DNA of 64,000 nt from Nitrospira sp. Its GTDB lineage: Bacteria > Nitrospirota > Nitrospiria > Nitrospirales > Nitrospiraceae. Below are positions 17,725 to 25,415 of this stretch, in pieces. The notes under the pieces are model-generated. The model saw only the letters and a list, made by a program, of their open reading frames with translations. It had not been told where the DNA came from and made no database searches. Positions within the stretch are counted from its first letter, which is position 1. Every line of letters starts with the position of its first letter. Position numbers and translations under genes: made by a program. The stretch is taken from NCBI GenBank assembly GCA_029194725.1, contig JARFXQ010000011.1:62001-126000 (forward strand). The letters are read 5' to 3'.

Positions 17725-18606
17725 ATGGTTGTCTCTGCATCCCGTCGATTGGAACCTCTAGAAGTCTCCCGTTCTCTCGGGAAAGCCCTCATGAAACTCT
17801 ATGATTATCCGCATCCCCGTCGACCCGGACGAACAATCCGCGGCTATGATCGACCACATGCCATGCGAACGGCGAAGATGTGCGTGACCGTCGCCGATCG
17901 ATTAGGCCATCCGCGCAACCGGATACGGCGCTATCACGTTGCCTGCCTTTTGCACGACCTGGGCCGTGCCGGCCTCGATCGACAACTCTTTGGAAGGATT
18001 TGGTCTTGGGCCAGGCAACGGGGCATTCCGACGAGGCCTCGCGAGTGGCGCGCCATTCACCCGAGAACGACGTATGGCAGGGAAACAGAAGCCTTCGTTT
18101 CGTTGTATCGCCGGGATCTGATCGCCTCCGGCGTACCGATGGACAGGTGGGCTGTCGAGCAGATCGAAATGCGACTGGGCTACGCTCGGCGCCTGGCAAG
18201 ACGATTGCGTGAGGTGAAGCCAAGGTTGAAGACACTCGGCGTCGAGTGGGAACCGTGGATGCAGCAAGTGATGCTGTATTACTATTACCCGGAGCAGCTG
18301 GCTAAGGCAAATGCCTGGGTGCGGCAACTGGCGGAGATCCTCGTCGCCTGCGAACAGTTTGAGGCCTACAGCAATCAGCGCCGGGGACGCGATTATTATG
18401 CCCGGAAGAAAGAGAGCCTGGCGGAGGCGTTTGCCTATCTCGACAAGCTTGGCCAAGAAGGCATTCTGAGCGGTCAAGTCTTGCGCGCAGTGAGGGCGCT
18501 GACAGCAGAAGGGGTGTTCGATTCCATTTTGGAAGAGGCGCGAGGCGAGTCGCTGACCCGAAGCGACCGCCGCTACCTTCGCAGCCTCGAGGATCGGAGA
18601 CTATGA
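17725..18606 (+). CDS. HD-domain phosphohydrolase-like protein
   Basis: Cytoplasmic protein with the metal-binding HD signature: His45 in YDRPHAMRTA and His77-Asp78 in HVACLLHDLGRAG. A later conserved Asp of HD domains is not obvious, so activity is uncertain. The C-terminal half is helical, with LVACEQFEAYSNQRRGRDYY recalling HD-GYP-like proteins where the domain continues with DxF/Yxx(T/S)xR-type sequence. The true start may be ATG 17791 (MKLYDYPHPR); neither has a strong ribosome site. Its stop overlaps the yjbQ start by four bases (ATGA), so it heads a transcription unit running into the proteasome genes. Confidence 0.75.
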   Translation: MVVSASRRLEPLEVSRSLGKALMKLYDYPHPRRPGRTIRGYDRPHAMRTAKMCVTVADRLGHPRNRIRRYHVACLLHDLGRAGLDRQLFGRIWSWARQRGIPTRPREWRAIHPRTTYGRETEAFVSLYRRDLIASGVPMDRWAVEQIEMRLGYARRLARRLREVKPRLKTLGVEWEPWMQQVMLYYYYPEQLAKANAWVRQLAEILVACEQFEAYSNQRRGRDYYARKKESLAEAFAYLDKLGQEGILSGQVLRAVRALTAEGVFDSILEEARGESLTRSDRRYLRSLEDRRL

Positions 18607-19028
18607 TGGCTGTCCACACCGTTTCCCTGACGATCCGTATGGAAGGCGACACACGGGTCGAAAACATCACGAAATCCGTTGCCGATGCCTTGGCTGGTTC
18701 CAATCTTACAGCTGGAATTACGACGGTCTTTGTCAGGCACACCACCGCCTCCGTCATGATCATTGAGGATGAACCAGGGATTCGCGCAGACACGAAAGCG
18801 TTTTGGGACCGGCTCATTCCTCCTGACCCCCGCTGGCGGCACAACACGGTCAATCCCGGCGAAGACAACGGCCACAGCCATCTTCGAGGGCAACTTCAAG
18901 GGCCTTCCATCACTATTCCATTTGCAGCCGGCAGACTGCTGCTCGGCACCTGGCAACAAATCGTGGTGGTGGATTTCGATACCCGCGCCAGAACCCGTGA
19001 ACTCGTCGTGCAGGTTCTTGGTGAATAG
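18603..19028 (+). CDS. YjbQ/UPF0047 family protein
   Basis: Member of the secondary thiamine-phosphate-synthase-enzyme family (YjbQ), whose physiological role is still unclear. Conserved family features are present: TTVFVRHTTASVMIIEDEPG and NGHSHLRGQLQGPSITIPF with the metal-ligand histidines, and GTWQQIVVVDFD near the C-terminus. Length (141 aa) fits. It overlaps the HD gene by four bases and the protease gene by eight, so three genes are tightly coupled. Confidence 0.88.
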   Translation: MMAVHTVSLTIRMEGDTRVENITKSVADALAGSNLTAGITTVFVRHTTASVMIIEDEPGIRADTKAFWDRLIPPDPRWRHNTVNPGEDNGHSHLRGQLQGPSITIPFAAGRLLLGTWQQIVVVDFDTRARTRELVVQVLGE

Positions 19029-20139
19029 CCACGCCAAATCCCTGACGCTACTTCTGGTGACGTTGATGCTTGGCTCACCGATTCATGCGGCGGAATGGGG
19101 CAAGCCGCTTGGTGCCGTCTATGACGGGCCTGAAGGGAAGCCCCGCCCGGTGACGCCCTCTCCGGTTGAACTCAGCGCCGATGAACGATCGACGATCGCG
19201 GTGTTTGAACGTGCGACCAAATCCGTCGTGTTCATTGCCAACACGGCAATACAACAGGACATCTGGTCGCTCAACGTCATGGAAGTACCCCAAGGGTCAG
19301 GGTCCGGTTTCGTGTGGAGCAAGCAAGGCCACATCGTCACCAACTTTCATGTGATCTACGGCGCCGATGCGATCAAGGTTACGTTGGCAGATCGGAGCGA
19401 GCACGAAGCGAAGCTGGTCGGCGCCGACCCCGATCACGATCTGGCGGTACTGCAAATTCAGGTACCGGACGGTCACCTGGAGCCGATGGCGATCGGTGCC
19501 TCACATGACTTGCGTGTGGGACAGAAGGTACTTGCGATCGGGAATCCATTCGGGCTCGATCATACCTTGACGACCGGAGTCGTGAGTGCGTTGGGGCGAA
19601 CCATCAAATCCCTGTCGAATCGGACGATTGAAGGTGTGATCCAGACCGATGCGGCGATCAATCCCGGTAATTCTGGCGGTCCGCTTCTCGATGGGGCTGG
19701 GCGATTGATCGGCGTCAACACGCAAATCATGAGTCCGAGCGGAGCCTACGCCGGAATTGGTTTCGCCGTTCCTGTCGACATGGTGAATCGGATCGTTCCG
19801 GAACTCATCAAGCACGGCAAGCTCATCCGCCCGGGGTTGGGCGTCTCTCTTGTGCCGGACGCAATGGCGAAGCGATGGGGGATCAACGGAGTCATCATCG
19901 GCAAGGTGACACGCGGCGGTGCCGCCGATCGTGCTGGGCTCAAGGGGGCTCGTGAAACCAGGATCGGGCGGATCCGACTCGGCGACGTTATCGTCTCGAT
20001 TGCTGGAAAGACGGTGACCACCATTGATGACCTGATGGATGTGATGGAGGCGCACAAAGTCGGTGAAGAAGTGAGCGTGGAAATTGTGCGGGAAAATCGG
20101 CGTGAAAGAGTGTCGGTGACCCTTCAGGCGGTCAATTAG
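19021..20139 (+). CDS. HtrA/DegP-like periplasmic serine protease
   Basis: Trypsin-like S1C protease with one PDZ domain, expected in the periplasm. The GTG at 19021 gives a good signal peptide (SLTLLLVTLMLGSPIHAAEW); longer in-frame starts would run back through yjbQ. Catalytic triad residues are His110 (HIVTNFHV), Asp140 (DPDHDLAVLQI) and Ser218 (INPGNSGGPL). The PDZ domain covers roughly residues 275-370 (ending VEIVRENRRERVSVTLQ). Length 372 aa suits a single-PDZ DegS/HhoB-type enzyme. It lies 65 bases upstream of mpa on the same strand, so a second protein-quality-control protease may be expressed with the proteasome. Confidence 0.88.
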   Translation: MNSHAKSLTLLLVTLMLGSPIHAAEWGKPLGAVYDGPEGKPRPVTPSPVELSADERSTIAVFERATKSVVFIANTAIQQDIWSLNVMEVPQGSGSGFVWSKQGHIVTNFHVIYGADAIKVTLADRSEHEAKLVGADPDHDLAVLQIQVPDGHLEPMAIGASHDLRVGQKVLAIGNPFGLDHTLTTGVVSALGRTIKSLSNRTIEGVIQTDAAINPGNSGGPLLDGAGRLIGVNTQIMSPSGAYAGIGFAVPVDMVNRIVPELIKHGKLIRPGLGVSLVPDAMAKRWGINGVIIGKVTRGGAADRAGLKGARETRIGRIRLGDVIVSIAGKTVTTIDDLMDVMEAHKVGEEVSVEIVRENRRERVSVTLQAVN

Positions 20140-20204
20140 TGTGAAGGTATTGCAGGACACCTCTGTGTTAGGATCACTTGGGCAAGCGTTGTGAAGAACC
20201 ACGT

Positions 20205-21941
20205 ATGAGTGATCGAAGACCTCCTGATCAAGATGAATCCAAGAATCGGAGCGATGAGCCATCGCCGAGGCTCGGCACCGATCCAATTGAATTGATTGAG
20301 CAATGTCTGGTCACATTTCCGGAGGGGGATCCTCGGCAGAAGTTGCTATACAAGTTGCGTCATGCGGTGACGCTGTCTCACGCCGCCCATCAACAACGCG
20401 AGCTGGAATTCAAGAAAGTGAGCGAGGTCGTCGCCAAACTGACGGCACCGGCCAATCGTATCGGCACCTTACTTGATGTTCCAGATGAGGGACTCGCCCG
20501 CATCGTCGTCGGTGGGGCCGAGTATTATGCCAACGTGGACCCCCGGGTCCCCGGTACGGATCTTAAAATCGGAACGCAGGTTCTAGTCAACGAAGCCTAC
20601 GCAGTGATCAGGACGCTCGGGTACGATCGGAATGGCCCTATCTTGAAACTGGCCGAAGCTATGCCTGATGGGCGATTGCGATTCGACCAGGAGATGGGCC
20701 GGCAGTCGTTGATCTTGCAGAGATCGACGGATCTCGGCGACGTGGAGCTCAAGGCGGGCGATGAAATCCGCGTCGATCCCGGCTATCGAGTGGCAATCGA
20801 GAAGCTCACCGATCGCAAGCCACGTCGTCATGTCCTTGATGCTCCACCCAAGGTCACGTGGGAACAGATCGGCGGACAGAACGAGGCGATCACGGCAATC
20901 AGAAAAGCGATTGAATATCCGTTGTTGCATGGGGAGACCTTCGAACGGTTCAAGTTTTCCCAACCGAAGGGCTTTCTTCTCTATGGCCCACCGGGATGTG
21001 GGAAGACGCTCATCGGCCAAGCGGCAGCCAGTAGTTTGGCCAAACTGGTCGGCGAATCCGAACAAGAGCACCGGCTCGATCGAGACCGGCATCCGCATGT
21101 GACAAGCGGAGCATTCCTGCACGTGAAAGGGCCTGAAATCCTCAACATGTGGCTGGGGGAATCGGAGCGGATGGTTCGCGATCTCTTTGAACAGGCTCGG
21201 ACGAGACGCAAGGACGGCGCCTTGCCGTTTATTTTCATTGACGAGGCGGAGTCGATTTTGGGGACAAGGCGTGCCATGCGTTCCTTCAATATCTCGAATA
21301 CGCTCGTGCCGATGTTTTGCAGCGAAATGGATGGAATCGAATCGCTCCGTGACGTCGTCATTATTTTAGCTTCCAACCGCCCTGATTTGATCGATCCGGC
21401 GGTGCTGCGCCCAGGCCGGATCGATCGGAAGATCAAAGTGAGTCGCCCGAACAAGGAGGCTGCAGCCGAGATCCTGAAGGTATATTTGACCGCGGATCTG
21501 CCGGTGGACCCAACGCTGGTGAAGGAGCGAGGTGGCGGGCAATCTCAGGCGGTGGCCTCACTCGTCGAAGACATCATTGAGTCGATCTTCCGTCGAACGG
21601 AAGATAATCGGCTTCTGTCGATTCGATTCAGGAACGGGCAAAACAAGGTGCTGTACCGCGGCGATTTGGTGAGCGGAGCTATCTTGGCCTCGATCGTGCA
21701 ACGTGCCAAGGAAAAGGCGATCGATCGTACCGTTCAGTCGGGGCAACAGTCAGGACTGCAAGCCAAAGACCTCTTGGATTCAGTCTCAGAGGAATTTCGA
21801 GAGGGTGACATGTTGCCGCCTGACGATGCTGCGGAGGAGTGGCTGAAGCTGCTGGATCATCACCCGGAACAAGTGATCGGAGTTTCCTCGTTCCGGCGGG
21901 GGCGTCAGACGGAAGAACGACCCGTGAATCAGATCATCTGA
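20205..21941 (+). CDS. mpa: Proteasomal AAA+ unfoldase (Mpa/ARC)
   Basis: Ring ATPase that recognises tagged proteins, unfolds them and feeds them to the 20S proteasome. The order of domains is N-terminal coiled coil (residues ~45-80, the tag-binding region), double OB-fold interdomain (~85-200), then an AAA+ module with Walker A GPPGCGKT at 261-268, Walker B FIFIDEAE at 342-349 and the Arg-finger region NRPDLIDPAVLRPGRID. I chose ATG 20205 over the TTG at 20178. The product ends in PVNQII, not in the GQYL tail by which mycobacterial Mpa docks onto the proteasome. It is the first of six proteasome genes in a row. Confidence 0.93.
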   Translation: MSDRRPPDQDESKNRSDEPSPRLGTDPIELIEQCLVTFPEGDPRQKLLYKLRHAVTLSHAAHQQRELEFKKVSEVVAKLTAPANRIGTLLDVPDEGLARIVVGGAEYYANVDPRVPGTDLKIGTQVLVNEAYAVIRTLGYDRNGPILKLAEAMPDGRLRFDQEMGRQSLILQRSTDLGDVELKAGDEIRVDPGYRVAIEKLTDRKPRRHVLDAPPKVTWEQIGGQNEAITAIRKAIEYPLLHGETFERFKFSQPKGFLLYGPPGCGKTLIGQAAASSLAKLVGESEQEHRLDRDRHPHVTSGAFLHVKGPEILNMWLGESERMVRDLFEQARTRRKDGALPFIFIDEAESILGTRRAMRSFNISNTLVPMFCSEMDGIESLRDVVIILASNRPDLIDPAVLRPGRIDRKIKVSRPNKEAAAEILKVYLTADLPVDPTLVKERGGGQSQAVASLVEDIIESIFRRTEDNRLLSIRFRNGQNKVLYRGDLVSGAILASIVQRAKEKAIDRTVQSGQQSGLQAKDLLDSVSEEFREGDMLPPDDAAEEWLKLLDHHPEQVIGVSSFRRGRQTEERPVNQII

Positions 21942-22027
21942 AGACGCCACATACGAGAGGTAAAGGTGAACGGTTGATGGCCCGAATGGTGGCTGGTTCA
22001 TGCATTACCGTTCACCTCTAACGAACC

Positions 22028-23554
22028 ATGCGTCTTTTTGGCATTGAAACCGAGTACGGAATCACGAGGGATGACGTACCGGAGATGGATCCGGTCGTGG
22101 AGTCGATGGAATTGGTGCGAGCCTATCTGGAAGGTTCCTTTGAACGGCGATGGGATTATGCCGGCGAAGATCCGCACGAAGATGCTCGTGGCTTTCGTGT
22201 CTCCGGTCTCCAGCAAGATAAGGAAGAAGATGAGTTTGCGAAGGTGGATGCTCACCGCCCCTTTTCGTTCCATGAAATGAAGAGCGATTTAGTGTTGCCG
22301 AACGGGGCGCGATTCTACAACGACCATACCCATCCGGAGTATTCGACTCCTGAATGCCGGACCCTGAGAGACCTGCTGGCTCAGGATCGTGCGGGGGAAC
22401 GTATCGTTCTACGCGCTGCCCAGCGGCGTAATCAGGTGCTCGGAGGAGGTCACGTCCGACTGTATAAGAACAACACGGATTTCCATGGTCACAGTTACGG
22501 ATGTCACGATAACTATCTTGTCTCGCGGGCTGTTCCCTTTCCGGCTCTCGTTGCCGGGTTGGTGCCGTTCCTGGTAAGTCGACAAGTGACCGCTGGCGCG
22601 GGAAAGGTCGGGACTGAAGCGCAAGAGTCTGGTTATGTTCCAGGGAAGTATCAGCTCTCGCAGCGCGCCGACTTTATGGAGGCGGAGTTGGGCGTCGACA
22701 CGATGCATAACCGGCCGATTCTCAACACCCGAGACGAACCCCATGCCGATCGGAGGAAATACCGACGGCTTCACCTCATCATCGGCGATGCCAACATGTG
22801 CGAGTATGCGACAGCGCTGAAGGTGGGCACGACCAGACTCGTACTCGACCTCATTGAGCGAGGGGCTATGCCTGACATCGAGCTGGATCATCCGGTGGCA
22901 GCAGTGAAACAGTTGTCGCGGGATCCGGACCTGAAAGCCGTGGTTCGTCTCAAAAGCGGACGGAGGCTTTCCGCTTTAGAGCTTCAAGAGAGTTACTGCG
23001 AGGCGGCAGGTCGCGAGTTGGCCGGATCCGACGAGGAGTCTGATTGGCTGTTGGCGCAATGGGGTGAGACTTTACGCTTGTTGGCGCAAGACCGCTCGCA
23101 GTTGGTGGGGAAGCTGGACTGGGTCACGAAACAGTGGTTGCTCGAGACCTTCATGCAGGAAGAGCATCTTGGCTGGGACGATCCCTGGTTGGCCAGTCTG
23201 GACTTGGAGTATCACAATGTGGATCCGAAACAGGGCCTCTATTTGGGATTGGAAGCGGAAGGGAAAGCTTGGCGGATGACGACCGACGATGCCATCGAGG
23301 AGGCGCTTCGGAGCGGGCCAGAAGATACTCGTGGCGGGCTCCGCGGACTGTGCGTGCAGCGGTTTCCGAATCAGATTAAGTCGATGCAATGGGAAGGGAT
23401 TCAATTCGCGGGCGGGCTTCGCACCCATCATTTGGACATGGGGGACCTTTTCAATCCTCAAGAAGTCCGACGGTGTATGGGCATCTTCCAGCATGCCCGT
23501 TCACCGGCTGATGCGCTGGCAGCGTGGAGCCGCGGAAAGGATATGGAAACATGA
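22028..23554 (+). CDS. dop: Depupylase/deamidase-type enzyme Dop
   Basis: Member of the glutamine-synthetase-like PafA/Dop family; Dop removes the modifier from substrates and, where the modifier ends in Gln, deamidates it. The N-terminal GIETEYGI motif, the stretch RRWDYAGEDPHEDARGF, which is typical of Dop and absent from PafA, and the catalytic Asp99 in RFYNDHTHPEYS support Dop. After DARGF comes a charged loop (residues ~57-88) longer than in mycobacterial Dop. Later family motifs include YKNNTDFHGHSYGCHDNYL, INTRDEPHAD-type NTRDEPHADRRKYRRLH and GDANMCEYATALKVGT. It overlaps pup by four bases (ATGA). Confidence 0.9.
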   Translation: MRLFGIETEYGITRDDVPEMDPVVESMELVRAYLEGSFERRWDYAGEDPHEDARGFRVSGLQQDKEEDEFAKVDAHRPFSFHEMKSDLVLPNGARFYNDHTHPEYSTPECRTLRDLLAQDRAGERIVLRAAQRRNQVLGGGHVRLYKNNTDFHGHSYGCHDNYLVSRAVPFPALVAGLVPFLVSRQVTAGAGKVGTEAQESGYVPGKYQLSQRADFMEAELGVDTMHNRPILNTRDEPHADRRKYRRLHLIIGDANMCEYATALKVGTTRLVLDLIERGAMPDIELDHPVAAVKQLSRDPDLKAVVRLKSGRRLSALELQESYCEAAGRELAGSDEESDWLLAQWGETLRLLAQDRSQLVGKLDWVTKQWLLETFMQEEHLGWDDPWLASLDLEYHNVDPKQGLYLGLEAEGKAWRMTTDDAIEEALRSGPEDTRGGLRGLCVQRFPNQIKSMQWEGIQFAGGLRTHHLDMGDLFNPQEVRRCMGIFQHARSPADALAAWSRGKDMET

Positions 23555-23742
23555 AACACAGCATGATGCCGGAGCGGCGCGAGGGGCCAGTCGATCCCAT
23601 GCCAAAATCTCCCAGTCCGGAAGATGGAAGTGGGCCACGCCGCCCAGATACGGGATCACCGGACAAGGATTATCTGATGAAGCGGATGCGCAAAGTTGAT
23701 CCCAAACAAGCGGAGCGGTATCGGCAGAGGACGGGTGAATAG
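23551..23742 (+). CDS. pup: Ubiquitin-like protein modifier UBact/Pup
   Basis: Small disordered modifier that would be joined through its C-terminal Glu to substrate lysines. The 63 residues are rich in Pro, Asp, Arg and Gly, with a helical C-terminal half (DKDYLMKRMRKVDPKQAERY) that should bind the Mpa coiled coil, and end in RQRTGE. The terminal Glu means no deamidation step is needed, unlike the Gln-ended mycobacterial Pup. This sequence type is described as UBact in Nitrospirae and other Gram-negative phyla. Position between dop and prcB, with ATGA overlap to dop, confirms the identity. Confidence 0.93.
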   Translation: MKHSMMPERREGPVDPMPKSPSPEDGSGPRRPDTGSPDKDYLMKRMRKVDPKQAERYRQRTGE

Positions 23743-23748
23743 TGAAGC

Positions 23749-23807
23749 AGTGCTGAGTGCCGAGCGGGCAGACTCAGAGTGATACTGTTTCAGTCTGACT
23801 CAGCACT
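23749..23807 (+). promoter_or_regulatory. Large hairpin between pup and prcB
   Basis: Perfect arms AGTGCTGAGT (23749-23758) and ACTCAGCACT (23798-23807) plus a second pair CAGACT (23769-23774) and AGTCTG (23792-23797) form a 16-bp stem with a 10-base bulge on one side and a 17-base loop. There is no U-run after it, so it is not a standard terminator. It occupies nearly the whole 80-base gap between the modifier and the first 20S gene, a natural place for an mRNA-processing or attenuation element. Confidence 0.6.
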
Positions 23808-23822
23808 GGGAGACCGGTAGCT

Positions 23823-24590
23823 ATGCAAAGCGATTTCTATCAGCTCTTGAAAGCACAAGGCTACATCCTCGGAGTATCGGGACAGGCGGGAGCAAGGCAG
23901 GAACTGACGACCGCCACAACCATCCTTGCGTTCAAGTACCGCGACGGCGTTCTAGTTGCCGGGGATCGGCGGGCGACAGCCGGAAATATGGTGATGTACG
24001 ACCGCACGGACAAGGTATTGGAGATCGATCGGTCTAGTGTCATGGCGATCGCCGGAGTGCCTGCGACTGCGTATGAAATGGCTCGGATCCTCGAACATTC
24101 TTTCAAGTATTACCGGCGGACACAGCTTCAAGAGCTCAGCTTTGAGGGAAAGCTCCGCGCTCTATCTAAATTGCTGAAGGAGAATGTCGCTGCGGCCTTA
24201 GCAGGGACCGGAGCTGTGGCACCGATCTTTGCCGGTTACGATGCCGGACAAGAAGCAGCGAAAATCTACTTTTACGATATCCTCGGCGCCGAGTTCGAGG
24301 GAGTGGAATATGCGGTCTCCGGGTCCGGCTCATCGACGATCCGAGGAATCTTGCACTACTTGAATACATGGGGAGAACAACCGCTGAGTGCGATGCCGGA
24401 AGAGCAGGCAACTGTTCAGGCGTTGCGACTGTTGACGAGTGCCGCAGAATTCGACAGCGCGACCGGCGGAGTCAACCGCGAGGCCGGCCTCTATCCGGTC
24501 ATTAAGTTCATTACGGCCGGTGGTGTCAGGGTGATGCCGGATCTTCAGCTCCGATCGCTGTTTGAATCAAGAGTTGCTCGAAGTGTGTAG
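23823..24590 (+). CDS. prcB: 20S proteasome beta subunit
   Basis: Catalytic subunit of the core particle, an N-terminal threonine hydrolase. A propeptide of about 31 residues precedes the sequence TTILAFKYRDGVLVAGDRRA; Thr32 is the expected active-site residue after self-processing. Lys equivalent to Lys33 lies in DRTDKVLEID, and Asp in the GDRRAT stretch matches the Asp17 position. The residue before the cleavage site is Ala, where mycobacterial PrcB has Gly. Length 255 aa fits. It is followed after 11 bases by prcA. Confidence 0.93.
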   Translation: MQSDFYQLLKAQGYILGVSGQAGARQELTTATTILAFKYRDGVLVAGDRRATAGNMVMYDRTDKVLEIDRSSVMAIAGVPATAYEMARILEHSFKYYRRTQLQELSFEGKLRALSKLLKENVAAALAGTGAVAPIFAGYDAGQEAAKIYFYDILGAEFEGVEYAVSGSGSSTIRGILHYLNTWGEQPLSAMPEEQATVQALRLLTSAAEFDSATGGVNREAGLYPVIKFITAGGVRVMPDLQLRSLFESRVARSV

Positions 24591-24601
24591 GGGCATTAGT
24601 T

Positions 24602-25411
24602 ATGTATGAAGAGCCATATCGATGGGTGGAAGCGGTCGGAAATCGTCGGCAATATCTCGACGATCAGCTTAAGGAGGGGACACCAGTCGTCGGGGTCACG
24701 TACGAGCGCGGCATTCTGCTCATGACGATGAGCAAAGGTACTCCCAAGCTATATGAGATTTACGATCGCTTAGCTCTGGGAGGTATGGGACACCCGGCCG
24801 ACCTGGAGAAGCTGCGTTTCAATCTGTTGGAAATGGCTCATGTCGAAGGATTCAATCGTTCCGCTTCCGATGTGACCGGGAGTCGCCTGGTAAAGTATGG
24901 CATCGCGCCCGTCATCAAACAAGCATTCGAAGAGGTGTTCAAAGCCCCCTTCATCGTGAAAATGTTGCTGGCAGAGTTGGGCCAAAAATCAGGGAAAGAC
25001 GGTTTCTTGACGATCAACTATGACGGGACTTTTGAGGAAAGGAGCCAGTCTGCGGTGCTTGCCGCTACGTCGGTCGTCGAGCAGAAGATGATCGAGTATG
25101 TCCGACGGCAGTCCATTGTGTCTTTGAAAGACGCTGTGGATGTGTCAATTCGTACGTGGGCAGTCGGTGATCGAGCGCAACGATCAGCACTGGAGGATGG
25201 CGAAGGCCGTGACGAGGCAAAGCCCGATTCTGATCAGGAAATGATTGGTGCGGAGACACTCTACGCGCATGTACGTCGGTGCATTCCCGAAAAGACGATC
25301 GAATGCGTTCTGCTTGATCGACAGGTGCAAGGACCATCCAAGTATCGAGCACTCGAGGCGGACGAGTTGGAAGCAGTGCTCCCGACGGATCTGAACCCAT
25401 CACTCTCGTGA
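24602..25411 (+). CDS. prcA: 20S proteasome alpha subunit
   Basis: Forms the outer heptameric rings that gate the core and receive the unfoldase. The product is clearly of the bacterial alpha-type: YEEPYRWVEAVGNRRQYLDDQ at the N-terminus, then VVGVTYERGILLMTMS and KLYEIYDRLALGGMGHPADL. It lacks the catalytic Thr. The C-terminal part after residue ~200 is acidic and contains an insert (ALEDGEGRDEAKPDSDQ) that looks disordered. Length 269 aa is typical. It sits four bases before pafA. Confidence 0.9.
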   Translation: MYEEPYRWVEAVGNRRQYLDDQLKEGTPVVGVTYERGILLMTMSKGTPKLYEIYDRLALGGMGHPADLEKLRFNLLEMAHVEGFNRSASDVTGSRLVKYGIAPVIKQAFEEVFKAPFIVKMLLAELGQKSGKDGFLTINYDGTFEERSQSAVLAATSVVEQKMIEYVRRQSIVSLKDAVDVSIRTWAVGDRAQRSALEDGEGRDEAKPDSDQEMIGAETLYAHVRRCIPEKTIECVLLDRQVQGPSKYRALEADELEAVLPTDLNPSLS

Positions 25412-25415
25412 GCTC

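Noticed and set aside
18763-19020. Upstream extension of the HtrA-like protease frame
   Set aside because: The extension overlaps yjbQ in another frame and would bury the signal peptide; the GTG at 19021 fits far better.
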